Program-made: the position numbers and the translations under genes | The notes under the pieces: model-generated | The model's input: only the letters and a program-made list of their open reading frames with translations | What the model was told of the DNA's origin: nothing | Database searches by the model: none | Shown: positions 12,993 through 24,546 of the stretch, in pieces | Position numbering within the stretch: the first letter of the stretch is position 1 | Layout of the letters: each line of letters opens with the position of its first letter | From: Sphagnum compactum | Taxonomy: Eukaryota; Bryophyta; Sphagnopsida; Sphagnales | Direction of reading: 5' to 3' | Assembly: GCA_965153455.1 (NCBI GenBank) | Contig: OZ234495.1 | Span: 9,110,875 to 9,174,874 of the forward strand | DNA: 64,000 nucleotides

Positions 12993-13639
12993 TCTTATAT
13001 ATAAAAGCTACAGTGGTGTGTGTCCGTCTGTGTGTCACAAGACGTTCTGCGTTTTAACATTACGCTGGAACCGGTCCATCTTTGACAGTTGGGAAACAAT
13101 GTGTCTGTCTGTCTGTGTGTCCAGGTCTTGAAACCCAGATCCCAAAAATCCCCAAAAAGAAATAACTAACAGGGGGGTCCAGCACGGGGGGGGGCAGCAT
13201 GGGGGGGATCAACGAGTTAAATTATTTTCTATGGGGGGGGGCCAGCACGGGCCGGGGGGGGGCCAGCATGGGGGGGATCAACGGGTTAAATTATTTTGAA
13301 AAAGTAAAGAAAAAATAAAATAAATACATAAAAATAGAAAAAAATGAAAATAGACAAAATAAAAATAAAAAAAATAAAAACACGAAACAAACGTAAACCA
13401 AAAAAAAAGTAAAAACGCAAAAACTATAAAAAAGAAATGGAAACAAATGAAACAAGGAAAGGGAAATATAGTAAAATAATTTTAAAAGAAAAAAAATTCC
13501 AAAAATGAAGAAACCAAATAAAGAGTAAAAAATAAGAAAAAATAAAACTTATAAATATTGAAGAAAAACCCTACTTGAAAAAGAATAAGGTGTGAACCGG
13601 GGGACTTCACAGTGGCCGAAGGTCACGGGCACCCACTAG
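12993..13639 (+). mobile_element. Non-autonomous Helitron, copy 1
   Basis: The element starts TCTTATATATAAAAGC after an A, and ends CTAG before a T, matching the Helitron rule of insertion between A and T with 5-prime TC and 3-prime CTRR ends. A 6-bp hairpin, GTGGCC-GAA-GGTCAC at 13,612-13,626, sits 9 bases before the CTAG. There are no terminal inverted repeats or target duplication, as expected. The interior has a GTCTGTCTGTGTGT run, then G-tracts with CCAGCACGGG and GATCAACGGGTTAAA words, then an A-rich zone. No Rep/helicase is encoded. Copy 2 at 24,547-24,815 shares the ends and the G-rich block. Confidence 0.85.
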
Positions 13640-14589
13640 TTCAACAAAAATTGATAGTATGCAGAAATCCAAAACTTGAACCCATGGGACATGGCCACAA
13701 GAACCAAATAAATGTTAACCTTGTCTAAAAGTGGCATCATTGGCTTTTGGTCCTTCATGTTGCATAAAAGTTGGGGCCCTACAATTGTGGAAAATAAAAG
13801 ATATAATGTAAGCAACATTGCCAAACTTACATGTTCAAAAGGTCCTTTTGAAACATACATGAAAATGTGCCAAGGAAGTAGACATAAGCAATGATTTTAT
13901 CAATGAATTTACATGAATTTGATAATTAATAATCAACCTATATAAGATTCATTATACTAAAATTTGTGAACCCTATATGGAAATTTATCAAATTTCGTAA
14001 ATTTCACAAAGGAGAAACCCAAATAGCTCTTGCATATCGAATTGATAGTTGTCCGAACATGATAACAGTCAAGAAAAATTTATTAAAAAATTTGACACTT
14101 AACATCAAATGCAGTAACAATTGTCTCAGACATGTGTACATCAACCAAGTCTAATCTTGGTTTTGCACCAACCTCTAGACAACCCTCTCCTTCCATTAAA
14201 AGCACTTCGTGAGGATCACTACAATGTGTTTTTCATGGTGGCACCTACATTATGCTTTTAGCTTGTAATGTGACAAACTTAAACTTTGATGAAAAATTTA
14301 CATCAACATCACCAATTTGTGAGGCTAGAGGTGTAAGTTTGCATGCATTGTCTGCACATGAAGCTAAACCCAAATGGCTAGAACTTATCACACCCATTGT
14401 GTTTTATCTTCTATTAATAATAAATGTGGAACCTAATGACCCCATTCTCAATCTACTTTAGGCCAGACGTAGTGGTCAATGAATGATGCAATGCACAACA
14501 ATTGAATTAATATCTAAGTCCCTTGACAAAACTAAATGGATTGTTAAGCAAAAGAATCACATGCTTACCACATGACACAAATGATAGAG
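13640..14589. other. Intergenic DNA, no gene seen
   Basis: Only short frames, none with recognisable similarity. The composition is AT-rich and leads into the tandem array that follows. Confidence 0.4.
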
Positions 14590-15475
14590 CTCAAAGGAAT
14601 CATGGATGTTTATTGAAGCACTCAATTCATGACTGCAACAATTATAAACCAAAACATTTAATTCAATAATAAAGAAATAATTTGATCCTTAACATAATAG
14701 TCACTTCATGGGCAAAGGCATAAATTGGTTGACAAATGATCAAGGATACATAAGGTAGAAGAGTTAATTGTTCATTAAGTAAACACTTGGTTCATAGGTA
14801 AAGGACTAAATTCATGTGCCATGTAAAGTATTCAATTGCTTAAACAAGCAATCAATTCATGGGCATAGGTTTTTTGTGCTTAACCAAACATTCAACTCAT
14901 GGGTTAAAAAATTGTCTACTTATAAAAAGGACTAAAGTGATTGGGCAAAGGAATCAATTGTTTAATTCAAACCACTAAATTCATGGACTTAGGCATTATG
15001 TGCTTAGGAAAAGCACTAAACTCTTGGGATTAAGGAATCAACTACTTATCAAAGGACTAAAATTAGTGCGAAAGGAATTAGTTGCTTAACAAAGCATTGA
15101 ATTCATGGGCAAAAGGGTTATGTGCTTAAAAAAACACTCAACTCATGGGGTTAAGCAATCATCTACTTACTAAAGGACTGAAATCAGAGCCAAAGGAATC
15201 AATTGCTTAACAAAGCAATGAATTCATGGGCAAAGGGATCATGTGGTCAACAAAGCACCCAAATCATGCAAGTAAAAAAACCATTTACTTTCTAAAGGAT
15301 TGAAATCAATGCCAAAGGAATCAATTGTTTAACAAAGCAATGAGTTCATGGGCAAAGGGATCATGTGCTTAACAAAGCACCCAAATCATGCATGTAAAGG
15401 AATCATCTACTTACCAAAGGACTAAAATCAATGCTAAAGGAATCAGATGTTTAACAAAGCATTTGATTTTAAGGA
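14590..15475 (+). repeat. Satellite-like array: 40-bp monomers in a 122-bp higher-order unit
   Basis: The phrase AAAGGAATC recurs at about 15,071, 15,192, 15,314 and 15,436, a period of 121-122 bp. Each unit holds three related monomers of about 40 bp with the shared frame AAAGGAATCA...CTTA(A/C)CAAAG...TCATGG. The three types differ consistently and follow one another in fixed order. The array is more diverged towards its left side (from about 14,590) and sharpest at 15,190-15,440. It has no coding potential. Confidence 0.8.
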
Positions 15476-15961
15476 AAATGATTAAATGAACTACTTAATT
15501 CAAGAATGAAAAAGGAACCAATCGCTTAAAATGGAAATGAATTGGTATTAAATTTGTCACCTTGACTGAAAAAATATTAAACCTTTGATGAAGGATTGTC
15601 TCATTTGAAGAAATTAGGGGTTGAATGTTTTTTATAATAAATTTTTTATGATAATTGGTAAAATGACTTGTGTGATTCAAGGGATCATGTCTTCACACTA
15701 CCTTTGCAGTGTTAATTTAAATAATTATAGACTTTCACATGGGCTTTAAAATGTTATGTATTTTAGTGTGTTTTCACCCCTTAACAAATTCATAATATGT
15801 TGGCCTTAATGTTGGATCCTTGTTTCAAATCTTTATAGATTGTGAAAAAGGTTATGGGGGCATGGAAATGCAATCTATCTCACCATTAAATAAAGATGTG
15901 AAAAAGGTCATCCCTTTTTTGATGACAAATTTTGATCAACTTAAACCCTATTGTTTAAGCA
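15476..15961. other. Intergenic DNA, possible 5-prime remnant of the hAT gene
   Basis: No intact frame. The stretch directly before 15,962 may derive from the transposase gene that follows, since AAAAAGGTCATCC...AATTTTGATCAACTT reads in a plausible frame, but I cannot align it to a domain. Confidence 0.3.
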
Positions 15962-16454
15962 ATGTTTGCAATGTTTGCAATGCTTAGTGATGGACTTGAT
16001 GGAGTTATTGAAACTGAAGAAGAGGATGTTAAAAATTTTGGTGTTGGAGAATCCATGGAAGAGTCTTCATATGCATTTGTTGATAGAAAGTTGTCTCTAT
16101 TTTGGAGGTTATCTATTCCCTTATCTAAGTATGTAAATCCTCTTGCTTGGTGGTGGAGCCATGAAAGTCAATTTCCAAATGTTGGCTTCCTTGCAATTAT
16201 GTTTTTAAGATTTTTGAATTTCAAATTGAAACAAAAAGAATGTTTAGCCTTGTCAGTGTCTTGATAACTTTGAGGCACTTCGCTTACAAGTTGAAAATCT
16301 TGATTGGATCATCTCTATGGTAAAAAATTGGCCAAATGATCCACACTTGAATTGTTTTGCAAATGCAAACTTTAAGGATTATATTAAAGTTGAATTTGCT
16401 TTAGGTGAAGAAAATTATGAATTGATTGAAGAATTGAATATTTTGAAAAGTTGA
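15962..16454 (+). pseudogene. hAT transposase C-terminal remnant (dimerisation domain)
   Basis: Two adjacent reading frames together match the hAT C-terminal dimerisation domain. Frame one contains NPLAWWWSHESQFPNVGFLA, where the P-L-x-W-W-x-x-x-x-x-x-(F/Y)-P family pattern is plain. After a break at about 16,262 the frame shifts, and the text continues with RLQVENLDWIISMVKNWPND, the region that normally follows the domain, ending at a TGA at 16,452-16,454. There is no zinc-finger or RNase-H-like catalytic core nearby, so this is a truncated, frameshifted and surely inactive copy. Confidence 0.8.
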
Positions 16455-19400
16455 AGGTTGATAAATATTAAATAAGTCATTTCACCAAGTTTTCCTTTCC
16501 TTTCCGTTAAAGTGCTTAAATTATTATTTTTGTCCATCTTTGAATGTTACAAGGTTCTTGGGCTGCTAAATGTGTTTTTGTTGCTAATGAAGGTGCAACA
16601 AGTTTTGTATATATCCTTGGGCTTCTTCTAGGCATTATGTTTTTGTTATTGATTGGCACAATGTTTAATTGTTGACCAATTTGCAACATTTTTTTGGGCA
16701 CCATGTTTTCATATTAATCAAGTTGGAAAAGTTTTTTGGGCATTTTTTTTTTGTTGCTAATCAAGTTGTAGCAAGTTTATGGGCATTGTGTTGTTGATCA
16801 AGTTACAACAAGCTATTTGGTAACATGTGAGGTTGGGGTGGTGGGGTGTTTTTGTGGGTGTTTGTTTTGGCAGGCAGCTTGTGCTACAATGGCTAGAATT
16901 TTATATAGAATTGGGGTTCAATTCCCCCACAAGCTACTTGATTTCTAATGTTTGCATTCTATATTTCTTCGTTTTTGCATACCTAACATGTGAAGTTTGG
17001 TATACATAACTTGTATGCATATTTAAAAACCACCTTGAATTTGAAAATTGACAAATACATAACCAATGAATTCAAAAATTCCAATGGGTGCATAACCATG
17101 CTTATAAGGAAATTTTTGAAATATCTAGATGCATATTTTTTGTTAAGTTTTAAAAAAGAATACATCTTTTTCGTATCCTCTAGATTGGTCTAAAATACCA
17201 TAACTAGCCAACATTGGTTTGAACCAATGTTTATAGCCTACCTGGTGATCATCCATAAGAAGATGTAGAAAATGACAATTGTCCTTTAAAAAACATTTAA
17301 CCAAATCTAGTTATAAATAATATATGAAGTACAAAAATTTTAGTTCAATATTCTATATTTATGGCTACACATCAAAGACCAACTATAGGAATTTGGCGAT
17401 TTCCTCTTTTTCTTGTAGTGTGCTTCAGGTGAAGTAATGTATTGAATTCAAGTCTTGTTCTTTTGGCAATCTAATTCAATTAATTTTTTTGTTTAGAAGT
17501 TCCCCATTCATGACAATGTAATTATTTGTGTTTAAATCAAATGATTGTGTAATTAATAATAATGTAAAAGTTTATGTTGGCCTTGAGATTTTGATTATTT
17601 CAATGCCATAGCTATTTATCCTCCAAGTTTAGGTTCTAGTTGGTGCCCAGCCAATGCATTGTGATGATGACCAATTCCCATGGCTATGACATGAACCAAT
17701 TTATGAACCAAATTATGCACTACATCATCGCTAAATCATTAACTAGGTGAAAGCACACTAAAGGTGAACCACTTTTGTTCAAAAAAGGTGATGCATAATA
17801 AGTATTATGTTACACAGTAAGCTAAAATCTTGATGGCATCTTTTGATTATCCTAAACAAAAACAAAAAACTTTAAAATTTGCACAACATTTTGGAAGTCA
17901 AAGTTCACTTTGAGTCAAAATTAATCTTGATCCAACAATTTATATGTTTTATGTCTTTGTGATTGAAGTAGTCAATTTGTAGTTTTTCCCTCACATTTTT
18001 TATGTTTTACATGTACACCACTGTTAAAACTCTCCTCTTAGAGCATCTCCATTGGTGTTCAATATGTTGCTCTAGATAATAAAATTAAATGTCCAAGTTT
18101 AGTTTTTTTTTTTTTTGACAACACCAATAAAATTGTAACTGGAATTGCATACATGTGGGGACTACTAATAGCAAACCACCTAGACCAATCATTATGATTG
18201 ACCAATCAGAAATATTGAGTTGCAGTTAGGTCCAATTTATTACACTCTTTTTTGGAGGTGCACAATTGTGTCGCACCTTTTACGAGCCATGGCAAATTGG
18301 ATGAATTTGGTGCAAAAAAATCAATTTCTTGAACTAAACCAGCACATTTTGATTTTTTCACAATAAATTATATATTTGGAGTGACATAATGAGCATCGTT
18401 GGAGATGCTTTTAGAAGTTACAATATATCCACATGCACCTGGTATTGGGGCTTGTATTAGTACCAATCACATCCAATATAGTGTGCAAGTTATGGGAAGG
18501 CATACAATCGCACTTTTGTAGGTATGGAGACTCTTGGGAATAACTTAAAATGCAAAGGAACCCCGTGATTGAGATGTGAGACTAAACCTAAACTAGAAAA
18601 AGTGCATTATTGTTCTTTGCACCTAGGATGACCAACCAACATGAGTTTAAAGCCATGGTTATTTGCCTTTTAATTAGAAACATTGGTCCTTGCTCACAAT
18701 TTCTTTGAGGAGCTTTTGTTATACCCAATACAAGGGAGTGTTCATTGTATGTGCATAATTGAAAGACAAAGCCAAATACCAAAATGTTTGACAATTTCTG
18801 CAGTTGGGTGAAAGCACACTAAGCCCCTTTCAAAATTGTAGTCACAAGTATAATCTTTCTACAATTAAATTTTTGGGTAATGTATGGATATCACATCTTG
18901 AATTATTCTTATTTGTTTTAAGTATATTTGATTAGCTTTAGACTTAATATAATCAATTATTTTGAAAAATTCAACAAACATTAAAGAATTTGAATGTATG
19001 GAACATATTTGTGATAAAATAATACCCATTATAGAGTTTGAAAATTTGAATATATATTTCAAAACTAAGGTTGTGGATGGAATTCTTGGGTGAATTTTTT
19101 TATGTTGTATGATATTGATATACTTTAATTAAATTTAAGAAAATTAACAATTAAAATTTTTTTGAATGAAATTTCATTCAAATTGGAGATGCTCTTATGT
19201 GCCTTTTTAGGTCACCAAACACAACCTTACAAACTCTATCTCTCCTTTCCTGTCACTGCTTTCCTGTCACCAACCACGATAACTTTACAAGTAAACCTAA
19301 CTTTGAGTCACCTCATTTGAAGACCTCATTTCAAATCTGACTTTTTGAAGACCTCATTTCAGATCTGACTATCTGGACGATGTGGCTGCTTGTAGAGGCG

Positions 19401-19689
19401 GCATTCTTGGCCATCCAAATTGGCTGGCTGCCTCCACAACCGCTGGGCCAATTAGATTGACCTCTGGGCAATTTGGCTTGACCTCTGGCCTGTGTTTAAC
19501 TTGACCTGTGTTACTTGGCTTGACCTCTGGGCCAATTTTAATTGGACAAGATTGACATTTGTTTGGAAAACAAACAAACCAATTGTTGCCTGAGAAAAAC
19601 CATCACATTATAATTGTTTTCTTCAAAAGAGTTATTGTGTAACCTTCAACAAGACTGCGGACTTTAAAATAGCGCAGTTCAGTGGTGAA
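16455..19689. other. Intergenic AT-rich DNA, no gene seen
   Basis: Both strands have only short frames without recognisable similarity. Repeated GTT-rich phrases (ACAAGTTT, GTTGCTAATCAAGTTG) at about 16,580-16,810 suggest decayed repeats. About 19,320-19,375 carries a small direct repeat, GACCTCATTTCAAATCTGAC and GACCTCATTTCAGATCTGAC. Confidence 0.45.
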
Positions 19690-19752
19690 CTGGCTCTGCT
19701 CTTTTGTGGCAAATTCAAACCAGCAACAACTAAAATAGAACATGTTTCCACA
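19690..19752 (+). repeat. Third, partial copy of the left-edge duplicated repeat
   Basis: TGGCTCTGC followed 24-45 bases later by TTCAAACCAGCAAC and TAAAATAG(G/A)A(A/C)ATGT matches the segments at 351-395 and 650-715. Three separated copies mean this is a dispersed repeat and not just a local duplication. Confidence 0.55.
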
Positions 19753-20442
19753 AAGTTCCCCAAAAATGACTTGTAGTTCACAGTCGCGCCTAGGGAGCAT
19801 TCCTCCAAGTGTGAAACCAAAGGAAAACTACACCGTTCTGGAGTCTCTCGCTTTAAAAGCAGGCCAAATTCACTGCTGAGATTTGTTTCCTTGACAGATT
19901 TTCATCCCGAAGAGCTTTCCACAAATTTCTGACAACAAAGTAAAATTGTACAGAGCCACAACATGCAGAGCCTCTGAAACATTGTGACTTCATATCTGGC
20001 TATTCTCCAAGTCTCTTCAGCAAGCTACTATCCACTTTGGTTCAGTCAAGAAAAAGATATTCCTGTGCACAAAAACCTCCATGTCAAACTGAGGACCCCA
20101 TACACAGCAATGGGACTTGCAGAAGAATACACAGAATTTTGTAAGCTGGGCTGTAGTTTCATTTCAAACTATCCAACAGTGTGTACATATAACATTGCCA
20201 GAGATCCATATTTCTATATACAACTGATGGTGCAGTTTTCAACTTGGCATATAGGTACTAAGCAAACTCTTCAGCATCCCTCATATATAGGTACTGGAAA
20301 AGAGCACCTCGAGTTTCGTTTTACAAACAGTAGAGAAAGAGAGATAGATATTGAGAAACTATTAAAATGAAAAGTCAAGTACATCTGACTATATGGTCTT
20401 GGGAAGCACACCAGGCGTCAACTTTTCATGCCTGGAATTTTA
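19753..20442. other. Likely 3-prime flank or UTR of the TMEM14-like gene
   Basis: The composition is less AT-rich than the intergenic DNA, fitting a transcribed 3-prime region of the minus-strand gene ending at 20,443. A 128-codon plus-strand frame (19,984-20,370) lies here, but it has no recognisable domain and runs antisense to the gene, so I do not call it. Confidence 0.4.
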
Positions 20443-21419
20443 TCAGTCATGGGATGTCCGTATCAATGCATGGATGTAGCCAACTGCCATTATCAGAGAC
20501 AAAATCGAGACAACGCCTGCAGGAAAAAACTTCCCTGAATTCCAGAATCGAGAGCCCATCGCAATCAAAAGCGTAATTGAGACTCCTGCATCAACATGAA
20601 CAGACCTCCATAAAATCAAATTTCCAAAGGAAAAGAAAAAAAAAACCATTCTCTCTCTCTCTCAATATATATATATATATATATATATATATCAAGGTCA
20701 ACATGGACTTCTGGATTTGCAGAGTGTCACCGTCAGGCTGAAAGAGAGTATCATTTCTCAACCCCATATCCAAAGTTCTACTGTTGCCAGTTGATGTAAT
20801 GTCCCAAGCACACTCTTTCCTTGTGATAATTCTTCAAAGAGAATCAAACTGTCAATCAAGCAGAACTGCACCAAACTGTTTGATAAATAAAGTAGCATAA
20901 ATCTTTCTCAGTTGTACATCTGTGCTGACAAACATAGAAACTCAGGTGAGAGGAGAGAGGAGACACTGACCTAGGCCAATGGCAGAAGCAAGGAAAGGTT
21001 TAGTAGGCAAGGTCAAATACACATAGCATAGAACCAGAGCCGAGCCTCCCCCTGCAATCAGAGACTGGTTGCTCCCTGCCTTGAAATACCCAATCACTCC
21101 ACCAACTGCCATTTTATTCTTCCATGAGAATTCAAGCCAACGCAAAGAATACACAATATAACTTCAAGCTTATTAGGTTTGAAGGACCGAGTTGTCCATG
21201 CAGAAAGGAAGCAAACTTTTTTGCTGCAACTGTACTGCATGCGTTCACTTCTTTCATATTTGCAAGCCACCATCTATCTGTCACCTGTGCTAGGATGGAC
21301 ATGACAAACATCATCTCTTCTCTTCCCTTCTCTTCTCTTCTCTTCTCTTCTCTCGGGCGTAGTCACTCACCACCGACAAGTGCCGCATAGGCCAAGGTCA
21401 GATTCTGTGATAAAGACAT
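20443..21419 (-). CDS. TMEM14 / FATTY ACID EXPORT (FAX)-like small membrane protein
   Basis: This is a small multi-spanning membrane protein of the Tmemb_14 (TMEM14) family. Plant members are called FAX; some plastid-envelope FAX proteins move fatty acids, and others sit in the secretory pathway. Minus-strand exons 21419-21371, 21105-20971 and 20585-20443 join by GT-AG introns into 327 nt, 108 residues, the usual length of the short family members. Signature stretches are the glycine-rich GGVIGYFKAGS at residues 18-28, and MGSRFWNSGKFFPAG at 71-85, where family members have M-G-x-R-(F/Y)...G-K-(F/I)-(M/F)-P-A-G. Three to four hydrophobic segments fill the protein. There is no transit peptide with this start, which argues against plastid targeting. 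The frame stays open upstream to an ATG at 21,704, which would add 95 Gly/Arg-rich residues. I take this as leader, but an alternative start is possible. The family is secure; the substrate is unknown. Confidence 0.9.
20650..20693. repeat. CT/AT compound microsatellite
   Basis: A (CT)n run passes directly into an (AT)n run. It lies in the second intron of the TMEM14-like gene, about 65 bases upstream of the last exon acceptor on the minus strand, where the transcript would read (AT)n(AG)n. Confidence 0.85.
21315..21354. repeat. TCTTC pentanucleotide microsatellite
   Basis: TCTTC repeats with one variant unit, within the first intron of the TMEM14-like gene close to its 5-prime splice site. 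Confidence 0.85.
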
Positions 21420-21689
21420 CTTGTTGCTGAAATCGCTTCCTTCCTCCTCCCTTTCCCTTTGCGCACCAGCACCGTTCCCGTGTCTCCTCCCTCCGCCCGG
21501 CTGCCTTATTCCCGAACCTCCACCTCCTCCTCCTTTTTCCTTAGCGCATCCCGAGCTCTGAGGAATTGTGATCCGTATAGCAACTGAGGAAATAGGACAA
21601 GCAAGAGAAATCGAAGCGGAGAAGGAGAGAACGAAAGTACCATAGCCATAGCCCGCCCTGCACAGTGAATCGCCGTTTACCCTAATCCT

Positions 21690-21915
21690 CCCCCTACTAA
21701 TCACAACTTTTTGCCCTAATTCACTCCCCTAATCGCCAGTTTTTCGGTAATCTTCCCCCCCACTGATCACCACTTTTGTGCTAATCCTCCCCTACTAAGA
21801 GCCACTTTTCGCGCTAATCCCTCCCCCACTAATCACCACTTTTTGCTCTAATCCTCCCCCACTAATCACCACTTTTCGCACTAATCCTCCCCCACTAATC
21901 ACCACTTTTAGTATT
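21690..21915. repeat. 33-bp minisatellite upstream of the TMEM14-like gene
   Basis: Units read AATCCTCCCCCACTAATCAC followed by CACTTTT(C/T)GC(A/T)CT. The word ATCC(C)TCC occurs at 21,784, about 21,817, 21,851 and 21,884, spaced 33-34 bp, with more diverged units back to about 21,690. There are about six or seven units, sharpest at the right. It lies 270-500 bp upstream of the start codon, so in the promoter or 5-prime leader. Confidence 0.85.
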
Positions 21916-21926
21916 CCTGCTCCATT

Positions 21927-22112
21927 TTGATGACCTGCTGGAAACTATTGTCTAAATCTGGCGATGTCAAAAAGAATTTCCTCATAAATAAATATGACGA
22001 CTTTGGGCCAACTTCCCCCCCCTCCCCACCCCCCCTCCCTCCCTCCCTCTTCAAAAATAGCCTTTGCATGAGTAGCTCGCACTTTTTTATATTTATTTAT
22101 TTATTGTGTTGA
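21927..22112 (+). repeat. Dispersed repeat family D, copy 1
   Basis: GACCTGCTGGAAACTATTGT, then CTAAATCTGGCGATGTC and a later TTTGCATGAGT, matches in inverted orientation 44,242 back to about 44,060 (TACCTGCTGGAACCTATTGT on the minus strand). Frames from both copies translate with the pattern TCWxLLSKxGD, which only mirrors the shared DNA. Class unknown. Confidence 0.65.
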
Positions 22113-23744
22113 CAAGAGGTGAAAGATTGAGGTTGGGAAGGGTAGGTATAGTGGCCATTGGGGTCAACAAATTTTGAGAGAGTTCACCATTGACATTGTA
22201 ATGAGGATTTTTTCTTTGGAAGTAAACATCGATATCTTTCTTTCTTTCACAAATTCAAAAAGTTTGTTTGATCTTTTCTTCTTTCACATGTCTTCCACAC
22301 AAAAAATAGATGCGATAATATTTGTGTTTTTGTTATGATTTTTTTTTTGAGGGAGGGGGGGGGGGGGTTGGCATTTTTTCCAAATAGCTATGGCCAGTTT
22401 GCAAGTCTACAATGTGGTTTTATACATTTTATTTTATTTATTTATTCAAAACAACCTCATTAGTCATTTTCAAGATATATAAGTGTTGAGGTTTAGGTGA
22501 ATGGGCTTAATGTGGGCCCACTTTGTCTTTTTTCCCTTTTTCTCTTGAAGTGTAAAGCTTGTGCATTTTAAATCTTCTTTTTAAGTCATCAACAAGTTTT
22601 TAAGGTGGACCCCCTTATATATATATATAATTTTTTTTTTCTTTTCTGCTCTTGAAGTGTAAAGGTTGTATTTTGTAAATTTTTTTCTTAATCATGGACA
22701 AGCTTATGGTGGCCCGACTTGGTATTCTTTTTCTTTTTTTCTTTATGAATTGTCCCATGTTTCCTTCTTCATCTTAATTTATTACTCTTGAAGTGCAAGA
22801 TGTTATCATTTGTTTTTGTATGACCATTCAAGCCTTAAGGTGGTCCCACTTAAGCTTTGTTTCCTTTGATTACAAAGGTATTTGCTTATTGATCCTTCAT
22901 GAATGGAAGGCAATATGTTCTTTGATTTTGAAAGGTGTATTTATGAGGAAAGGAGGAGAATAGGTGTTACCATAGAATCTTCTAAAGTTCCAACATCCCA
23001 CATATTAGAGCAACAAAGACCAATCACATCATCTCACACATCTAAGGAACAAAGGACTAATGGTGGCCCCTAAAGATGTGCAAATTATAAAAGAATGGAC
23101 ACCATGGAGAGTGTTATGCCAATCACTTGTAGGCTATGCAAAGCCTTGGGTGCAATTTCACAAGAGCAACTCTTTCTAAGCATTTTCCCATTTAGCTCAT
23201 GTGGATGAAATAGTTGATATACAAACAATACAAATGATGAGGTGCATTTTGTGTCACCCTAACTCTCCTTTGAATGTATCCTCTTCGTGTTTCAATAGTA
23301 ACACTAGCAAGCGCAAATGGTTCTTATAGTATAACCTTGTCCACGGCAACACATGTTTGAAGAATAATGCACATGACTCCATTTTACATCGGCAAAGGAC
23401 TATTTGTATGTATGTTGTTGTTGGTGTCTCGACCACACCATCTATACTTGTTGTGGGATTGTACACTCGTTTCTTTAAAGGAAGGTGGATGACCGAAGAA
23501 ACATCATAGCTTTCATTCAAAGATGCATATAAATAAACAAGTAAATAAATATCATGGTAAGTTTCACCTTGGTAAACAAGTCTTGAAATGCATAGGTCTT
23601 TTAGGTTGGTAGGTAGGTGGGATATATATATACTATAGTTGGCTACTAGCTAGGTAAGTACATGCATGTAGATAATTTGTACATAGGTAAGGGTTGGTGA
23701 GTAGGTAGTAAAAACTAGAACAGATGTAACCATCATTGGTTAGC
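22113..23744. other. Intergenic DNA, no gene seen
   Basis: Contains homopolymer tracts (G11 near 22,357) and three CTTGAAGTGTAAAG/CTTGAAGTGCAAG words at about 22,544, 22,652 and 22,789 that hint at a decayed repeat of about 110-140 bp. A minus-strand 88-codon frame at 23,254-23,520 has no recognisable domain. Confidence 0.4.
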
Positions 23745-23840
23745 TAGGGAACTGGAACCTGATGAAAAAGTGTTATTTTTCGTCCAGTTACCATCCATCT
23801 GTCGAGATGAGGTGATGGGTGTTGGTTCACTCTGGCTAAC
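23745..23840 (+). repeat. Dispersed repeat family C, copy 1
   Basis: GAACTGGAACCTGATGAAA ... CCATCCATCTG ... GATGGGTGTTGGTTCACTCT lines up with 54,763-54,909 (GTACCAGGATGAAACC ... CATCCATCC ... GATGGGTGCTGGTGCACTCT). The reverse complement at 43,410-43,528 is a third copy. Confidence 0.55.
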
Positions 23841-24133
23841 ATAAATTTTCATGGTAGGCGAGAGAGAGCTTATGTTGAGCCAAAATATGTTGTGCTTTAA
23901 ATCTTTTGCCAAAGGACTTGGCATAAACCCAAACTAAATTCTCAATTTGTGCCATCTATCATGGAACCTTTAGAAAATGTAAGTGCATTAATTTTAAAAA
24001 AAAATTAAGTTATCAATTTGATGGTCTCCTCATTACAACAAAAGGTGTTTCTATATGTAAAGTGATTTCACTAGATTTTCAGCGAATTCATTGATTGCAA
24101 TGAATAAGATTTAGTCAGGATGCAATGAATTCA

Positions 24134-24535
24134 TTGATTTACTAAATAAGGACTAATGAATTGCACCCACATTTTATAGTAGTGTCAACCTCATAAGAAG
24201 ATCCTCACACCGTACCACACCAAGATGCCAACATTAATTTATTGAATAAGGACTAATGAACTGCACCCACATTTTATAGTAGTGCCAACCTCATAAGAAG
24301 ATCCTCACACCATACCCACACCAAGATGCCAACATTGATTTATTGAATAGGGACTAATGAACTGCACCCACATTTTATAGTAGTGCCAACCTCATAAGAA
24401 GATCCTCACACCATACCCACACCAAGATGCCAACATTGATTTATTGAATAGGGACTAATGAACTGCACCCACATTTTATAGTAGTGCCAACCTCATAAGA
24501 AGATCCTCACACCATACCCACACCAAGATGCCAAA
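24134..24535 (+). repeat. Tandem array of about 101-bp units, four copies
   Basis: The word GACTAATGAA/G occurs at 24,151, 24,251, 24,352 and 24,453, a period of 100-101 bp. Each unit reads through CCCACATTTTATAGTAGTG and CAACCTCATAAGAAGATCC to ACCAAGATGCCAACATT. The last three units are nearly identical, so the expansion is recent. The fourth ends early, eleven bases before a Helitron. Confidence 0.92.
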
Positions 24536-24546
24536 TGTCCCACACA

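Noticed and set aside
14590-15475. CRISPR-like array
   Set aside because: Units are contiguous and related throughout with no unique spacers, no cas genes, and the genome is eukaryotic.
19984-20370. 128-codon plus-strand frame
   Set aside because: Antisense to the likely 3-prime region of the TMEM14-like gene; no recognisable domain, no exon partners and no conservation pattern.
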